Assembly: GCA_963834425.1 (NCBI GenBank)
Contig: CAWIBR010000008.1
Coordinates: forward strand, 186,001 to 250,000
Reading direction: 5' to 3'
From: CAVURS01 sp963834425
Lineage (GTDB): Bacteria > Actinomycetota > Actinomycetes > Actinomycetales > CAVURS01
DNA: 64,000 bases
Part shown: positions 34,756 to 42,930 of the stretch, piece after piece
How positions within the stretch are numbered: position 1 is the stretch's first letter
How the letters are laid out: each line of letters starts with the position of its first letter
Position numbers and translations under genes: made by a program
The notes under the pieces: model-generated
The model's input: the letters and a program-made list of their open reading frames with translations, nothing else
Database searches by the model: none
Told to the model about the DNA's origin: nothing

Positions 34756-35826
34756 TCAGCGTCCGCTCCGGGGCGCTTTTCGAGTGGCCGTTCGGGGGGA
34801 TGTGCGCGACGATTTACGGGCCGGCCCGGAGGTCCCGCGAACCATCAGTTCGCCCTCGAACAGCATCTGGCTGGTGTGCATCAGCTTGCCCTCGAGCCGC
34901 TGGATCAGGGCATCGACACCGGCCCGTCCGATCGCCGACGCGGAGGGGCTCACCGTGGTCATCGGCGGCGTCATCATCAGGGCGGCCTGAGCCGTCATGA
35001 CGATGGAGACGATCGAAAGGTCCTGCGGCACCTGCCATCCGCGACGTGCCGCGCCGATGCTGATCCCCGGCACCGCCTGTTCGTTGAAGGCCACGACCGC
35101 AGACAGCTCGGGATCGCGCGCAACCATCCGGTCGAACGCATCGACGCCAGAGGTCGCGGAGTAGTCGCACTCGACGTTGGTCACTTTGACGCCGCGCGAC
35201 CGAGCCGCGCGCTTGACCGAGTCCCGGATCCGTACGCCGATACCGAGACCGGCGTTGAGGTCCTCGCGCGGGGGATTGAGGCAGCCGATGTGGCTGTGTC
35301 CGAGCCCCTTGAGGTAGTCGAGGGCCACCCGGGCGCACTGGTCGGTGTCGGTGTCGGCGAAGTCGATCCCGTCCGACTCGGCCAGTCGGCCGATCATGGC
35401 GAAGGTGAGCCCGGCCCGGCGCAGGACCTCGATCCGCTCGTCGTGCAGCTTGACCTGCATGACGACGGCGCCGTCCAGGAGCCCTTGCCGCACATAGCGG
35501 GAGAGGTCGTCGACCGCGTCGGCCTCGGTGGTCCACAGCAGCAGGTGGTAGCCATGGGCCTGGGCCAGGTCGGAGGCGCCGAGGATGTACTCCAGGCCGC
35601 TCAGGTCGATGCCTCGGGTCCGCGTCGGGTAGAGCATCGCGATGATCTTGCTGCGCTTGCCCTTCAGGCCCCGGGCCAGGGCGTTCGGCGTGTAGCCCAG
35701 ATCCTGGATGACCTGCTCGACCCGCTCGCGCGTGGCCGCCGAGATCGGCCGAGCGCCGGTCAGGACGTAGGACACGGTGCTGACCGACACGCCGGCAGCC
35801 CGCGCAACATCGACCATCGTCACCAT
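34756..35826 (-). CDS. LacI-family repressor of the sugar locus
   Basis: A 356-residue regulator. Residues 1-60 are the LacI helix-turn-helix and hinge (VDVARAAGVSVSTVSYVLTG, then DLGYTPNALARGLKGKRSK). A periplasmic-binding-protein-like effector domain follows (YHLLLWTTEADAVDDLSRYV, GHSHIGCLNPP, AVVAFNEQAVPGI) and the tail is basic. It lies upstream of and in line with the binding protein and permeases. A palindrome 24 bases before its start suggests autoregulation. The inducer is likely a sugar related to the glycosidases nearby. Confidence 0.92.
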   Translation of the reverse strand: MVTMVDVARAAGVSVSTVSYVLTGARPISAATRERVEQVIQDLGYTPNALARGLKGKRSKIIAMLYPTRTRGIDLSGLEYILGASDLAQAHGYHLLLWTTEADAVDDLSRYVRQGLLDGAVVMQVKLHDERIEVLRRAGLTFAMIGRLAESDGIDFADTDTDQCARVALDYLKGLGHSHIGCLNPPREDLNAGLGIGVRIRDSVKRAARSRGVKVTNVECDYSATSGVDAFDRMVARDPELSAVVAFNEQAVPGISIGAARRGWQVPQDLSIVSIVMTAQAALMMTPPMTTVSPSASAIGRAGVDALIQRLEGKLMHTSQMLFEGELMVRGTSGPARKSSRTSPRTATRKAPRSGR

Positions 35827-35849
35827 CGGGGTGCGCCCGACGACTGACG

Positions 35850-35865
35850 CTTCGTCGAAACGAAG
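35850..35865. promoter_or_regulatory. Palindromic operator in front of the LacI gene
   Basis: CTTCGT-CGAA-ACGAAG (35850-35865) is a perfect inverted repeat upstream of the regulator start. It shares TTCGTCGAA with the operator pair at 34643-34673, which supports control of both promoters by the same repressor. Confidence 0.65.
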
Positions 35866-35920
35866 AGCGGGGCCATGACGGGCAAGGCCATCACAGGTGC
35901 TGGCGAGAGTCAACGTCTCG

Positions 35921-36388
35921 CTAGGGCGCGCGGAACGACTCGATCTCGGTGGCGATCTGGCCCAGCCGCGCGAAGGCCGATCGCTTGTTGGTCGGCTTCG
36001 AGGGCTGCAACAACGAGGGCGGCACATCGACGTACGATCCGTCGTTGCGGATGACCCGGATCGTGTTCGCGGTGCTCGCGCCGGCCAAAACCTTTGTGCC
36101 AGTGACGACTTCGACCCGCTCGATCTCGGCCCAGGGCGTCCATGACTCGCTGTACAAGTGGCGCACCCCGATGCCCTCGTGGTCGACGGCGAGATAGAGC
36201 CGGAGCCACATGATCGCGGTGACCAGGCCGACCAGCGCCAGCCCGATGGTGAGGACTCTCGTCGCCGTGGTCGGGTGACCATAGATGTTGAGCGCGGCGA
36301 ACGCCGTCACGACCAACAACGTCGCTGCCGGCCAGGCCGGCGGGATGCGCCAGACCCGGTGGTCCTCGGCGGTGGTCGGTTCGCTCAC
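35921..36388 (-). CDS. Small membrane protein with a bacterial PH domain
   Basis: A 155-residue protein. Two membrane helices (PAATLLVVTAFAALNIYG and VLTIGLALVGLVTAIMWL) are followed by a bacterial PH-like domain: YLAVDHEGIGVRHLYSESWT, PWAEIERVEVVTGTKVL and TIRVIRNDGSYVDVPPSL. Such proteins are common in actinobacteria and have no settled role. Its ATG overlaps the stop of the glycosidase gene by four bases, so it is cotranslated with it, though a functional link is not evident. Confidence 0.8.
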   Translation of the reverse strand: MSEPTTAEDHRVWRIPPAWPAATLLVVTAFAALNIYGHPTTATRVLTIGLALVGLVTAIMWLRLYLAVDHEGIGVRHLYSESWTPWAEIERVEVVTGTKVLAGASTANTIRVIRNDGSYVDVPPSLLQPSKPTNKRSAFARLGQIATEIESFRAP

Positions 36389-37599
36389 GGGCGTGACTGT
36401 ACGACGAACGGGCGACCGGTCCAGCCGGCGCGCAGCGCGTGAGCCGCCCCGATGGTCCAGGCCTGCACCCGGTTGGCCATCGCGATGGGCTCCAGCCGGC
36501 CGCCCGGTGTCACGGCGTACAGCTCGGGTGCGCGTCCCAGGTGATCCAGGGCGGTGAGGACTCCGGAGCGGACCCGTTCGGCCGCTTCGAGGTGTCGTCC
36601 GGAGGCCAGGCCGGCCAGGCCGGCCCAGCCGAGCCAGGAGTCGAACGGCCAGATCGCACCTCGGTGATAGGCGTGGGCCTGGAAGGCAGGGTGGTCGGCG
36701 GAGAGGGTGCGCAGCCCGAAGTCGGTCAGGACGTCCGGTCGGGCCAGCCGGTCTGCCGCCAGCTCCGCGGCCGCCGGCTCCAGGGCCCCGGCCCAGAGCA
36801 GCCAGCCCAGCTGTGAGCCGGCGCCGGACACCGCCCGGCCGTCAGCCTCGATGGCCATCACGTCCGGGGTGAAGTCGGCGGTGACCCTGGCCCGCAGCGC
36901 TGCGGCCCGGGCGTGCCAATGATCGGCCCGGGCCGGTTGGAGCTGCGCGAGTGCGCTCAGCGCAGCGACGGCGACGGCCTGGACGTCGGCGTCGGCGAGC
37001 GGCGCGGTCGGCTCGGTCCCGTCGGCCCGCAGGATCCCGCCGCCGCCCGGATGGTGCTCGGGGTCCGTGGCGTCCCGCCAGCCCTGCTGGTGCAGGCCGC
37101 CGGGCCGGGTGCGCGGGCCGTAGCGGACCAACCCCTGCCCTCGGTCCAGCGAACGCTCCAGCCAGCTCGCGGCCGCGCTCGCGGCGCCGGCGAGCTCGGC
37201 CTGCAGGGTGCGATCACCCGTCGCGGCCAGCACCACGAGGAACCACGAAGTCGCGTCGGCCGTGCCGTAGTAACGGATCTCGCCGTCGCGGACCGGCCAG
37301 CCGGCCTCCACCAACCAGGCGGGTGCGACCGGCCGATGCTCGTGGATGATCTTGCCCGGCTCCTCGTCGATCTCCGGGTCGTCGACCCGGCCCTGGAGAG
37401 CGGCGTGCGCGCGCAGGGTCGCGGCCGCGACCTCCGGTCGTTCGGGCAGCACCTGCAGGGCGAAGATCAGTGAGTCCCGGCCGAAGAGTGCATGAAACCG
37501 GCCCGGGTCGCTCTGGTCGACCGGGGGCGAGGAGGCGTAGGCCCAGCCGTCGGGTGACAGGATCTGGTCGATCGTCGTGTCGATCATCGCGTCCATCAT
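36385..37599 (-). CDS. Debranching-type (alpha/alpha)6 glycosidase
   Basis: A 404-residue cytoplasmic enzyme resembling the catalytic part of amylo-alpha-1,6-glucosidase and related glycosidases. FHALFGRDSLIFALQVLPER, AATLRAHAALQGRVDDPEID and EEPGKIIHEHRP form the family opening; AIWPFDSWLGWAGLAGLAS near residue 330 is the late barrel motif. It lacks the N-terminal beta domain of full-length debranching proteins. It is divergent from the GH13 gene, with 31 bases between the starts, and both probably serve the alpha-glucoside importer next door. The exact substrate is unknown. Confidence 0.8.
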   Translation of the reverse strand: MMDAMIDTTIDQILSPDGWAYASSPPVDQSDPGRFHALFGRDSLIFALQVLPERPEVAAATLRAHAALQGRVDDPEIDEEPGKIIHEHRPVAPAWLVEAGWPVRDGEIRYYGTADATSWFLVVLAATGDRTLQAELAGAASAAASWLERSLDRGQGLVRYGPRTRPGGLHQQGWRDATDPEHHPGGGGILRADGTEPTAPLADADVQAVAVAALSALAQLQPARADHWHARAAALRARVTADFTPDVMAIEADGRAVSGAGSQLGWLLWAGALEPAAAELAADRLARPDVLTDFGLRTLSADHPAFQAHAYHRGAIWPFDSWLGWAGLAGLASGRHLEAAERVRSGVLTALDHLGRAPELYAVTPGGRLEPIAMANRVQAWTIGAAHALRAGWTGRPFVVQSRP

Positions 37600-37630
37600 C
37601 GCCTGAGTCGGCAGCCACTAGTTTCGAGGC

Positions 37631-39382
37631 ATGCAGCCGAGCGCCGTTGTCTATCAGGTCTATCCCCGCAGCTTCGCCGACTCCGACGGTGACGGGATCG
37701 GCGACCTGGGTGGCGTCCTGGCGCACCTGGACCACCTCACCGACCTGGGGGTCGACGTGGTCTGGCTGTCGCCGATCTACCCCTCGCCGCAGGACGACAA
37801 CGGTTACGACATCAGTGACTACCAGGACGTCGACCCGGTCTTCGGCACCCTCGCGCAGCTGCGGGAGCTGCTCGAGGCGATGCACGCCCGGGGAATGCGG
37901 TTGGTCATGGACCTGGTCGTGAACCACACCTCGGACGAGCACCCTTGGTTCGTCGACTCGCGCTCAGGCCCCAACTCCGGCAAGCGCGACTGGTACTGGT
38001 GGCAGCCGCCGCGCAGCGGTCGGGCCGCCGGGGCACCCGGGGCCGAGCCGACCAACTGGGTCAGCTTCTTCAGCGGGTCGACCTGGGAGCTCGATCCGGC
38101 GAGCGGGGACTACTACCTCCACCTGTTCTCCCGCAAGCAGCCGGACCTGAACTGGGAGAACCCAGAGGTCCGTCAGGCGGTCTACTCGATGATGCGCTGG
38201 TGGCTGGACCTGGGCATCGACGGCTTCCGGATGGACGTCGTCAACATGCTCTCCAAGGCGGTCCAACCCGATGGTCGGCTCCCGGACGGGCCGCCGCTCC
38301 CGGGTTCGGACGACGCCTCGCCCAGTGCGTACGGCGATGGCTCGGCGTACTTCCTGTGCGGGCCCCGGATCCACGAGTTCCTGCAGGAGATGCACCGCGA
38401 GGTCTTCGCCGGCCGGCCCAACGAGGCCGAGCTGTTGACGGTGGGGGAGATGCCGGGAGTGACCCTGGAGGAGGCGCGCCTGTTCACTGACCCGGCGCGC
38501 GGTGAGGTCGACATGGTCTTCCAGTTCGAGCATGTCGGCCTCGACCACGACGGCATCAAGTGGCGCCCGAAACCGTTGCAGGTCAGGGATCTCAAGGCCT
38601 CGCTGGGGCGCTGGCAGACCGGCCTCGCGGACGTCGGCTGGAACAGTCTCTACTGGGGCAACCATGACCAGCCGCGCGCCGTCTCGCGCTTCGGTGACGA
38701 CAGCCCGCAGTTCCGCCGCCTGTCGGCGACCTGCCTGGCCACGGTGTTGCACCTGCATCGCGGCACGCCCTACATCTACCAGGGCGAGGAGCTGGGCATG
38801 GCGAACTATCCGTTCGCCGGGATCGAGGACTTCCACGACATCGAGTCGGTCAACCACTACACGAATTCGGTTGCGGCCGGCGCGGATCCGGCGGCACTGC
38901 TCGAGGTCATGCGCGGCGCCAGTCGCGACAACGCTCGCACGCCGGTGCAGTGGGACGACAGCCCGGAGGCCGGGTTCACGACGGGCACCCCATGGATCGC
39001 GGTGAACCCGGACTACGTCCAGTGGAACGCCGCGGCTCAGCGCGACGACCCGGACTCGGTCTTCGCGCACTACCGGCGGCTGATCGCCCTGCGGCACGAG
39101 CTGCCCGTCGTACAGACCGGTGACTTCACCATGCTCGCCCCCGACCACGACCACCTCTATGCGTTCCGGCGGGCCCTGGCCGGCGACGAGCTCATCGTGG
39201 TCGGCAATCTGGGTCGGGCGCCAGTGGACCTGGCCGACGTGCTGCCGGAGACACTGGAAGGCCAGGACCTCGTCCTGTCCAACCTGGCCACCACCCGCTC
39301 CGAATCGCTCGCCCAGGTGGCCGTGCTGGGGCCCTGGGAGGCCCGGGTGCTCAGGCGCTCGGGCAGTAGAGCCGGCCGATAG
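37631..39382 (+). CDS. GH13 alpha-glucosidase
   Basis: A 583-residue retaining alpha-glucosidase of the oligo-1,6-glucosidase/trehalose-phosphate-hydrolase group. VVYQVYPRSFADSDGDGIGD is the classic opening, and LVMDLVVNHTSDEHPWF is conserved region I. The nucleophile is Asp202 (DGFRMDVVN), the acid/base Glu273 (TVGEMPG) and the third acid Asp346 (WGNHDQPR). QPDLNWENPEVR is also typical. No signal peptide is present, so it acts in the cytoplasm on imported oligosaccharides. The 3' end overlaps the convergent small gene by 32 bases. Confidence 0.92.
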   Translation: MQPSAVVYQVYPRSFADSDGDGIGDLGGVLAHLDHLTDLGVDVVWLSPIYPSPQDDNGYDISDYQDVDPVFGTLAQLRELLEAMHARGMRLVMDLVVNHTSDEHPWFVDSRSGPNSGKRDWYWWQPPRSGRAAGAPGAEPTNWVSFFSGSTWELDPASGDYYLHLFSRKQPDLNWENPEVRQAVYSMMRWWLDLGIDGFRMDVVNMLSKAVQPDGRLPDGPPLPGSDDASPSAYGDGSAYFLCGPRIHEFLQEMHREVFAGRPNEAELLTVGEMPGVTLEEARLFTDPARGEVDMVFQFEHVGLDHDGIKWRPKPLQVRDLKASLGRWQTGLADVGWNSLYWGNHDQPRAVSRFGDDSPQFRRLSATCLATVLHLHRGTPYIYQGEELGMANYPFAGIEDFHDIESVNHYTNSVAAGADPAALLEVMRGASRDNARTPVQWDDSPEAGFTTGTPWIAVNPDYVQWNAAAQRDDPDSVFAHYRRLIALRHELPVVQTGDFTMLAPDHDHLYAFRRALAGDELIVVGNLGRAPVDLADVLPETLEGQDLVLSNLATTRSESLAQVAVLGPWEARVLRRSGSRAGR

Positions 39383-39599
39383 CGGCGGTGCGGTCGGTCT
39401 CGTGCTCGGAGATCAGCCGGCCGCAGCTCGGGCAGGCCATGTCGATCCGCCGTTGCTGGGGATCGGGCGCGACGTAGGGGCCGATCTGGGCCGATCCGAC
39501 GAAGTTGGAGAGCAGCGAGTCCAGCCCCTCGGCCAGCCGCAGCAGCCGACCGCTGCGAGGGCGCTGTGCGGCCGGAACCGGTCGCTCGGTGGTTGCCAT
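39351..39599 (-). CDS. Small zinc-ribbon-like protein
   Basis: An 82-residue cytoplasmic protein with a central CPSCGRLISEHETD and a single later Cys near the C-terminus (RLYCPSA), suggesting a zinc knuckle. The N-terminal half is basic (TTERPVPAAQRPRSGRLLRL). I know no family for it. ATG 39599 has TATCCT seven bases upstream and no ribosome-binding site, so it may be leaderless. It is divergent from the OhrR-like gene, and the two share a palindrome. Confidence 0.6.
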   Translation of the reverse strand: MATTERPVPAAQRPRSGRLLRLAEGLDSLLSNFVGSAQIGPYVAPDPQQRRIDMACPSCGRLISEHETDRTAAIGRLYCPSA

Positions 39600-39607
39600 G
39601 TCCCAAG

Positions 39608-39659
39608 GATAGCCACACCAATGATTGGTGTGCAAACTATTGGCGTCTAGACTGATCGC
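39608..39659. promoter_or_regulatory. Divergent promoters overlapping a 19-base palindrome
   Basis: CACACCAAT-G-ATTGGTGTG (39614-39632) is a perfect palindrome with a one-base centre. For the OhrR-like gene, TTGGTG (39625-39630), 17 bases and TAGACT (39648-39653) form a promoter ending six bases before its GTG. On the other strand TTGCAC, 18 bases and TATCCT precede the small zinc-ribbon gene. The palindrome covers the core of both promoters. Confidence 0.7.
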
Positions 39660-40178
39660 GTGAAGACCCCGACAGCTCCCGATCCCTCTCCCGATCCCGT
39701 TGTCGATCCGTCGGCCGATCCGGCAGCCGATCCGTTAGCGCTGGAGCGACAGGTCTGCTTTGCCCTGGCGGTCGCTTCGCGCAACGTCATCGCGCTCTAT
39801 CGACCGATCCTGGAGCCGATGGGCCTGACCCATCCGCAGTACCTCGTGATGCTCGCTCTGTGGGGCCGGGAACCGTTGTCGGTCAAGGATCTCAGCGGCT
39901 TGATCGCGCTCGACCCGGGCACGTTGTCGCCCTTGCTCAAGCGACTCGAGGCAGCCGGTCTGGTCACCCGGGACCGCGATCCCCGCGACGAGCGCAACCT
40001 GGCCGTCGGGCTCACCCCGAAGGGCCGGGCGCTGCGGTCGCAGGCCGAGAAGGTGCCGCCGGCCATCGTCGAGCGCCTCGGGCTGCCGATTGCCGAGTTG
40101 GAGCGGCTGCACGCCGCCCTCACCACGGTGATCGCTGCGGCGGGATCGGCAGGAACAGCCGAGTCAGCGGCTCCGTAG
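39660..40178 (+). CDS. OhrR-like MarR-family regulator
   Basis: A 172-residue MarR protein. A Pro/Asp-rich N-terminal extension precedes RQVCFALAVASRNVIALYRP, which carries the peroxide-sensing Cys position of OhrR. GLTHPQYLVMLALWGREPLS, LSGLIALDPGTLSPLLKRLE and RDPRDERNLAVGLTPKGRAL are the winged helix, all close to OhrR. OhrR represses the organic hydroperoxide reductase gene ohr, but none is in the window. GTG 39660 lies six bases after a -10 element, so the message appears leaderless. Confidence 0.87.
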   Translation: MKTPTAPDPSPDPVVDPSADPAADPLALERQVCFALAVASRNVIALYRPILEPMGLTHPQYLVMLALWGREPLSVKDLSGLIALDPGTLSPLLKRLEAAGLVTRDRDPRDERNLAVGLTPKGRALRSQAEKVPPAIVERLGLPIAELERLHAALTTVIAAAGSAGTAESAAP

Positions 40179-40203
40179 GCTTCGGGGTGATGGACACCCC
40201 CAG

Positions 40204-40839
40204 ATGACGAACTTCCTCGATCCCATCCTGAGCGCGCCGAGCTGGGCGGTGCTCGCGGTCGTGGGCCTGGTCGTCTTCGCGGAGGACGCGCTCTTCGTCG
40301 GCTTCGTGCTGCCGGGCGAGACCGCGGCCGTGCTGGGTGGCGTCGCGGCCAGCCGCGGGCATGTGTCCGTGGCCGCAGTGCTGGTGGTGGTGATCCTGGC
40401 CGCCATCATCGGCGACAGCGTCGGTTACGAGGTCGGGCGGCTGATCGGGCCCCGGATCCTGGCCCTCGACATCGCCAAGGACCGACGGGACCGGATCGAT
40501 GCGGCGTCGGCGTTCCTCGCCCGGCGGGGTGGCGTCGCCGTCTTCCTCGGCCGGTGGACGGCGTTCCTGCGCGCAGTCATCCCGGCCCTGGCCGGCCTGG
40601 CCCGGATGCCCTACCGCCGCTTCCTGCCGTTCAACGCCGCGGGGGCCATCGTGTGGGGCACGACGGTCGTACTGGTCGGCTACTACGCGGGTGAGTCGTT
40701 TGCCGTGGTCGAGCGCTACGTCGGCCGGGTGGCCGCGATCGTGATTGCCGTCCTGGCCGTCGGCGCGCTCGTCGTGTGGCAGATCCGGCGCCGGCGGCGC
40801 GAGTCCGCCGGCGCCTCGGATGGCCCGGTCAGCTCTTGA
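40204..40839 (+). CDS. DedA-family membrane protein
   Basis: A 211-residue integral membrane protein. The DedA/SNARE-associated core shows VFAEDALFVGFVLPGETAAV, IIGDSVGYEVGRLIG, VFLGRWTAFLRAVIPALAGL and YRRFLPFNAAGAIVWGTTVV, the last with the conserved Gly-Arg and proline motifs. DedA proteins act as lipid scramblases/undecaprenyl phosphate flippases or affect membrane charge. It starts 25 bases after the OhrR-like gene and may share its transcript. Its stop overlaps that of the convergent transcobalamin-like gene. Confidence 0.88.
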   Translation: MTNFLDPILSAPSWAVLAVVGLVVFAEDALFVGFVLPGETAAVLGGVAASRGHVSVAAVLVVVILAAIIGDSVGYEVGRLIGPRILALDIAKDRRDRIDAASAFLARRGGVAVFLGRWTAFLRAVIPALAGLARMPYRRFLPFNAAGAIVWGTTVVLVGYYAGESFAVVERYVGRVAAIVIAVLAVGALVVWQIRRRRRESAGASDGPVSS

Positions 40840-42430
40840 CCTTGCGCACCTGAGCTGGGGTCTTGGTCGGCTTGGCGCTGTTGCCGAACGCCCAGGCCTC
40901 GATGCTGCCCTGAGCCGGCTTGTACGTCGACGCCCCCGTGGTGCTGAAGGTCCACTTCGTGGCGCCCTTGGCCGCGTGGTAGTACCCCCAGTAGGCGGTG
41001 GTCGGCGGGGTGGTGATGCAGGGCTGCTGAGCGGTCGTCGGCAGGTTGTTGATCCGGCAGACGAAGGCGAGCCCGTACGTCGCTGTGCCCGCCGGCGTGA
41101 AGCCCGCCTGCTGCAGGGCAGCGACACCCGTCGCCGGCTTCCCCGGGGCGCAGCGGACAGTGAACTTGCCGCCCGTGAAGGCGGTGAAGTCGACCGCCAC
41201 GGTGACGCCGGTCGTGCCCGGGCAGGCACCCGCCGTGCCGGCGAGCTTGGGTGCGGCCGCGGTCGAGGCAGCGCTGTCCGCGGCGGCGGCGGTGTCGGCG
41301 CTGGAGCACGGCTGTCGCGGCACGGCGGTGCTGACCGGCGTGCTCTTCACGGGCAGCGTCACCTTGGCCAGCGCCGGGACCGCTGGCACGGTGGCCAGGA
41401 TGTTGGGGGTCCCGTCACCGAGCGAGAACGAGAACGCCCCTCGATCGGCGGCCGGGCTTGCGCAGCCGAGCTGGAAGCTGGCCAGCGCGGCGTACGCCGT
41501 GTGACCGCCGGGGCGGTAGTTCGCCAGGGCCGGCTTCGCGCCGTAGGCGAGCAGGGCCTGGATCGACAGCGCCGTGGAGTTGGGGTCCGAGGTCTGGCCG
41601 GGGGCAGCGAAGTAGGCGAAGCCACCGTCCTTGGACTGAATGCGCTTGAAGGTGTTGAGCAGCAACGACTTCCGCGGCTGATCGCCGTACGCCGCCAGGC
41701 CCTGAGCGGCCGCGCCGGTGCTGTTGGTGTCCGGGCCGACGAAGTTGTTGAGGTCGACGGCCGGGCAGGCCAGGCTGGTGTTGGCCCGGTAGCTCGTCCA
41801 CAACCCGTTGGCGCACTGCTGCTTGGTCAGCCACGAGATGCTTGCGGCGACGGTCGACTTGGCCACCCCGGCGCCGGCCAGCGCGGCGAGGGCGAAGCCT
41901 TGCCGGAAGGCACCGTCGAAGGTCGGGTCGAGGGTGCCGAAGAGCCCTCGGTCGGCGCCCGAGGTCCGCGCGGTGGCCCGCAGACGCTGCACCAGGTTGT
42001 CGATCGGTGCCGTGCCGCCGAAGGCCCGCGGGTTCTGCCCGGCGCTGATGGCCGCGAGGATCGTGTCGGAGAGGCGGCCGGGGTCGTCGTTGCCGTCGGT
42101 GCCGGCCAGCCCGGTTGCCACCTGCGTCTTGAGCCAGGCGATCGCCTGGGCCGAAGCCTGGCTGCCCACGCCCGCGGAGTGCAGGGCGACGACGGCGTAC
42201 GCCGTGTTCGGGAGGTCCGGCGCGGCGGCCGATCCGAGGAAGCCGCCGTTGGCCTGGAGCTGGCGCGCGAGGTAGCCCGCGCCGTACTTCGCGACCTGGA
42301 GGTTGGTCGTCGATGCCACGGAGGTGGTGGTCGTGCTGGCGCTCGCGGCGCCGGCGGTGAGCCCGGTGAGGGCGAGGGTGGCCGCGGTGACACCGGCGGC
42401 CAGAGTGATGGAGAACTTGTTGCTAGGCAC
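40829..42430 (-). CDS. Secreted transcobalamin-like protein (alpha/alpha barrel plus DUF4430-type beta domain)
   Basis: A 533-residue secreted protein. GTG 42430 follows GAAAGGGA, and a signal peptide ends near GAASAS. Residues 45-370 are a prenyltransferase/squalene-cyclase-like helical repeat: YLARQLQANGGFLGS, NTAYAVVALHSAGVGSQA, WLTKQQCANGLWTSY and IQSKDGGFAYFAAPGQTSDP. After an Ala/Ser linker the last 110 residues form a small beta domain (VTVAVDFTAFTGGKFTVRC, GVAALQQAGF, YGLAFVCRIN, YWGYYHAAKGATKW). This two-domain order is that of intrinsic factor and transcobalamin. Control by a cobalamin riboswitch strongly supports corrinoid binding at the cell surface. No membrane anchor is visible. 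Confidence 0.82.
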   Translation of the reverse strand: MPSNKFSITLAAGVTAATLALTGLTAGAASASTTTTSVASTTNLQVAKYGAGYLARQLQANGGFLGSAAAPDLPNTAYAVVALHSAGVGSQASAQAIAWLKTQVATGLAGTDGNDDPGRLSDTILAAISAGQNPRAFGGTAPIDNLVQRLRATARTSGADRGLFGTLDPTFDGAFRQGFALAALAGAGVAKSTVAASISWLTKQQCANGLWTSYRANTSLACPAVDLNNFVGPDTNSTGAAAQGLAAYGDQPRKSLLLNTFKRIQSKDGGFAYFAAPGQTSDPNSTALSIQALLAYGAKPALANYRPGGHTAYAALASFQLGCASPAADRGAFSFSLGDGTPNILATVPAVPALAKVTLPVKSTPVSTAVPRQPCSSADTAAAADSAASTAAAPKLAGTAGACPGTTGVTVAVDFTAFTGGKFTVRCAPGKPATGVAALQQAGFTPAGTATYGLAFVCRINNLPTTAQQPCITTPPTTAYWGYYHAAKGATKWTFSTTGASTYKPAQGSIEAWAFGNSAKPTKTPAQVRKVKS

Positions 42431-42499
42431 GCGATCCCTTTCTACGGGGACCCGCGAAGTGCCAAGACCGGGTGCGCCAGTTGCGCGGCCAGACTCGGC

Positions 42500-42650
42500 C
42501 ACCGGCTCGCCCAGGCTCCGACTCGCAGTCCACGACGGTCTTTACGGAGCTCGCCCCTCGCAGGCGTTCCGGCTCGCCCGCCGAAGCGGGCCTACGGTTG
42601 CGGGTCAGCGCCGGGCTTGGACCGGCTTTCCCCACGCGGGGCGTGCGAGC
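42500..42650 (-). promoter_or_regulatory. Cobalamin riboswitch upstream of the transcobalamin-like gene (minus strand)
   Basis: Read on the minus strand, GGGGAAAGCCGG (near 42632) leads into GCGCTGACCCGCAACCGTAG (42593-42611), the highly conserved core of cobalamin riboswitches. A B12-box-like GAGTCGGAGCCTGGGC follows at about 42508-42524. The element ends about 70 bases before the GTG start. A -10-like TACGTT lies at 42652-42657. Confidence 0.85.
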
Positions 42651-42689
42651 GGAACGTAGCACAGTGATCCGGGCCTGCGTTAGGGTCGA

Positions 42690-42860
42690 GCCGGGTTGGT
42701 TGCGACCGGCCGTTGGACAACTTCATTCGCTGGGCAACAGGGCAAGCCGGACCGCCGGCGCTGACCCGCAACCGTGTGCCGAGGTCCACTCACCGCGAGT
42801 GGCCGTGGCCAGCCGGAAAACCTGCCGCACAGCCAGTTTCAGCTCGATTCGCTCAACCGT
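42690..42860 (+). promoter_or_regulatory. Cobalamin riboswitch upstream of the cell-wall transcobalamin-like gene (plus strand)
   Basis: CAGGGCAAGCCGG (42738-42750) leads into GCTGACCCGCAACCGT (42760-42775), then a variable stem and the B12 box CAGCCGGAAAACCTGCC (42810-42826). This matches the cobalamin riboswitch core in order and spacing. It is transcribed divergently from the copy on the other strand; TAGGGT at 42681-42686 may be its -10. The coding start is at 42931. Confidence 0.87.
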
Positions 42861-42930
42861 CGTGGTCTACGGGTTCGGAGCCGGTTTCATCGCCGCCGCC
42901 GCCGCAGGCTTGTGCCCAGGAGGCGTGCAG

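Noticed and set aside
42472..42930. In-frame upstream extension of the LAxTG barrel protein
   Set aside because: It covers the riboswitch; a well-placed AGGAGG and signal peptide fix the start at 42931.
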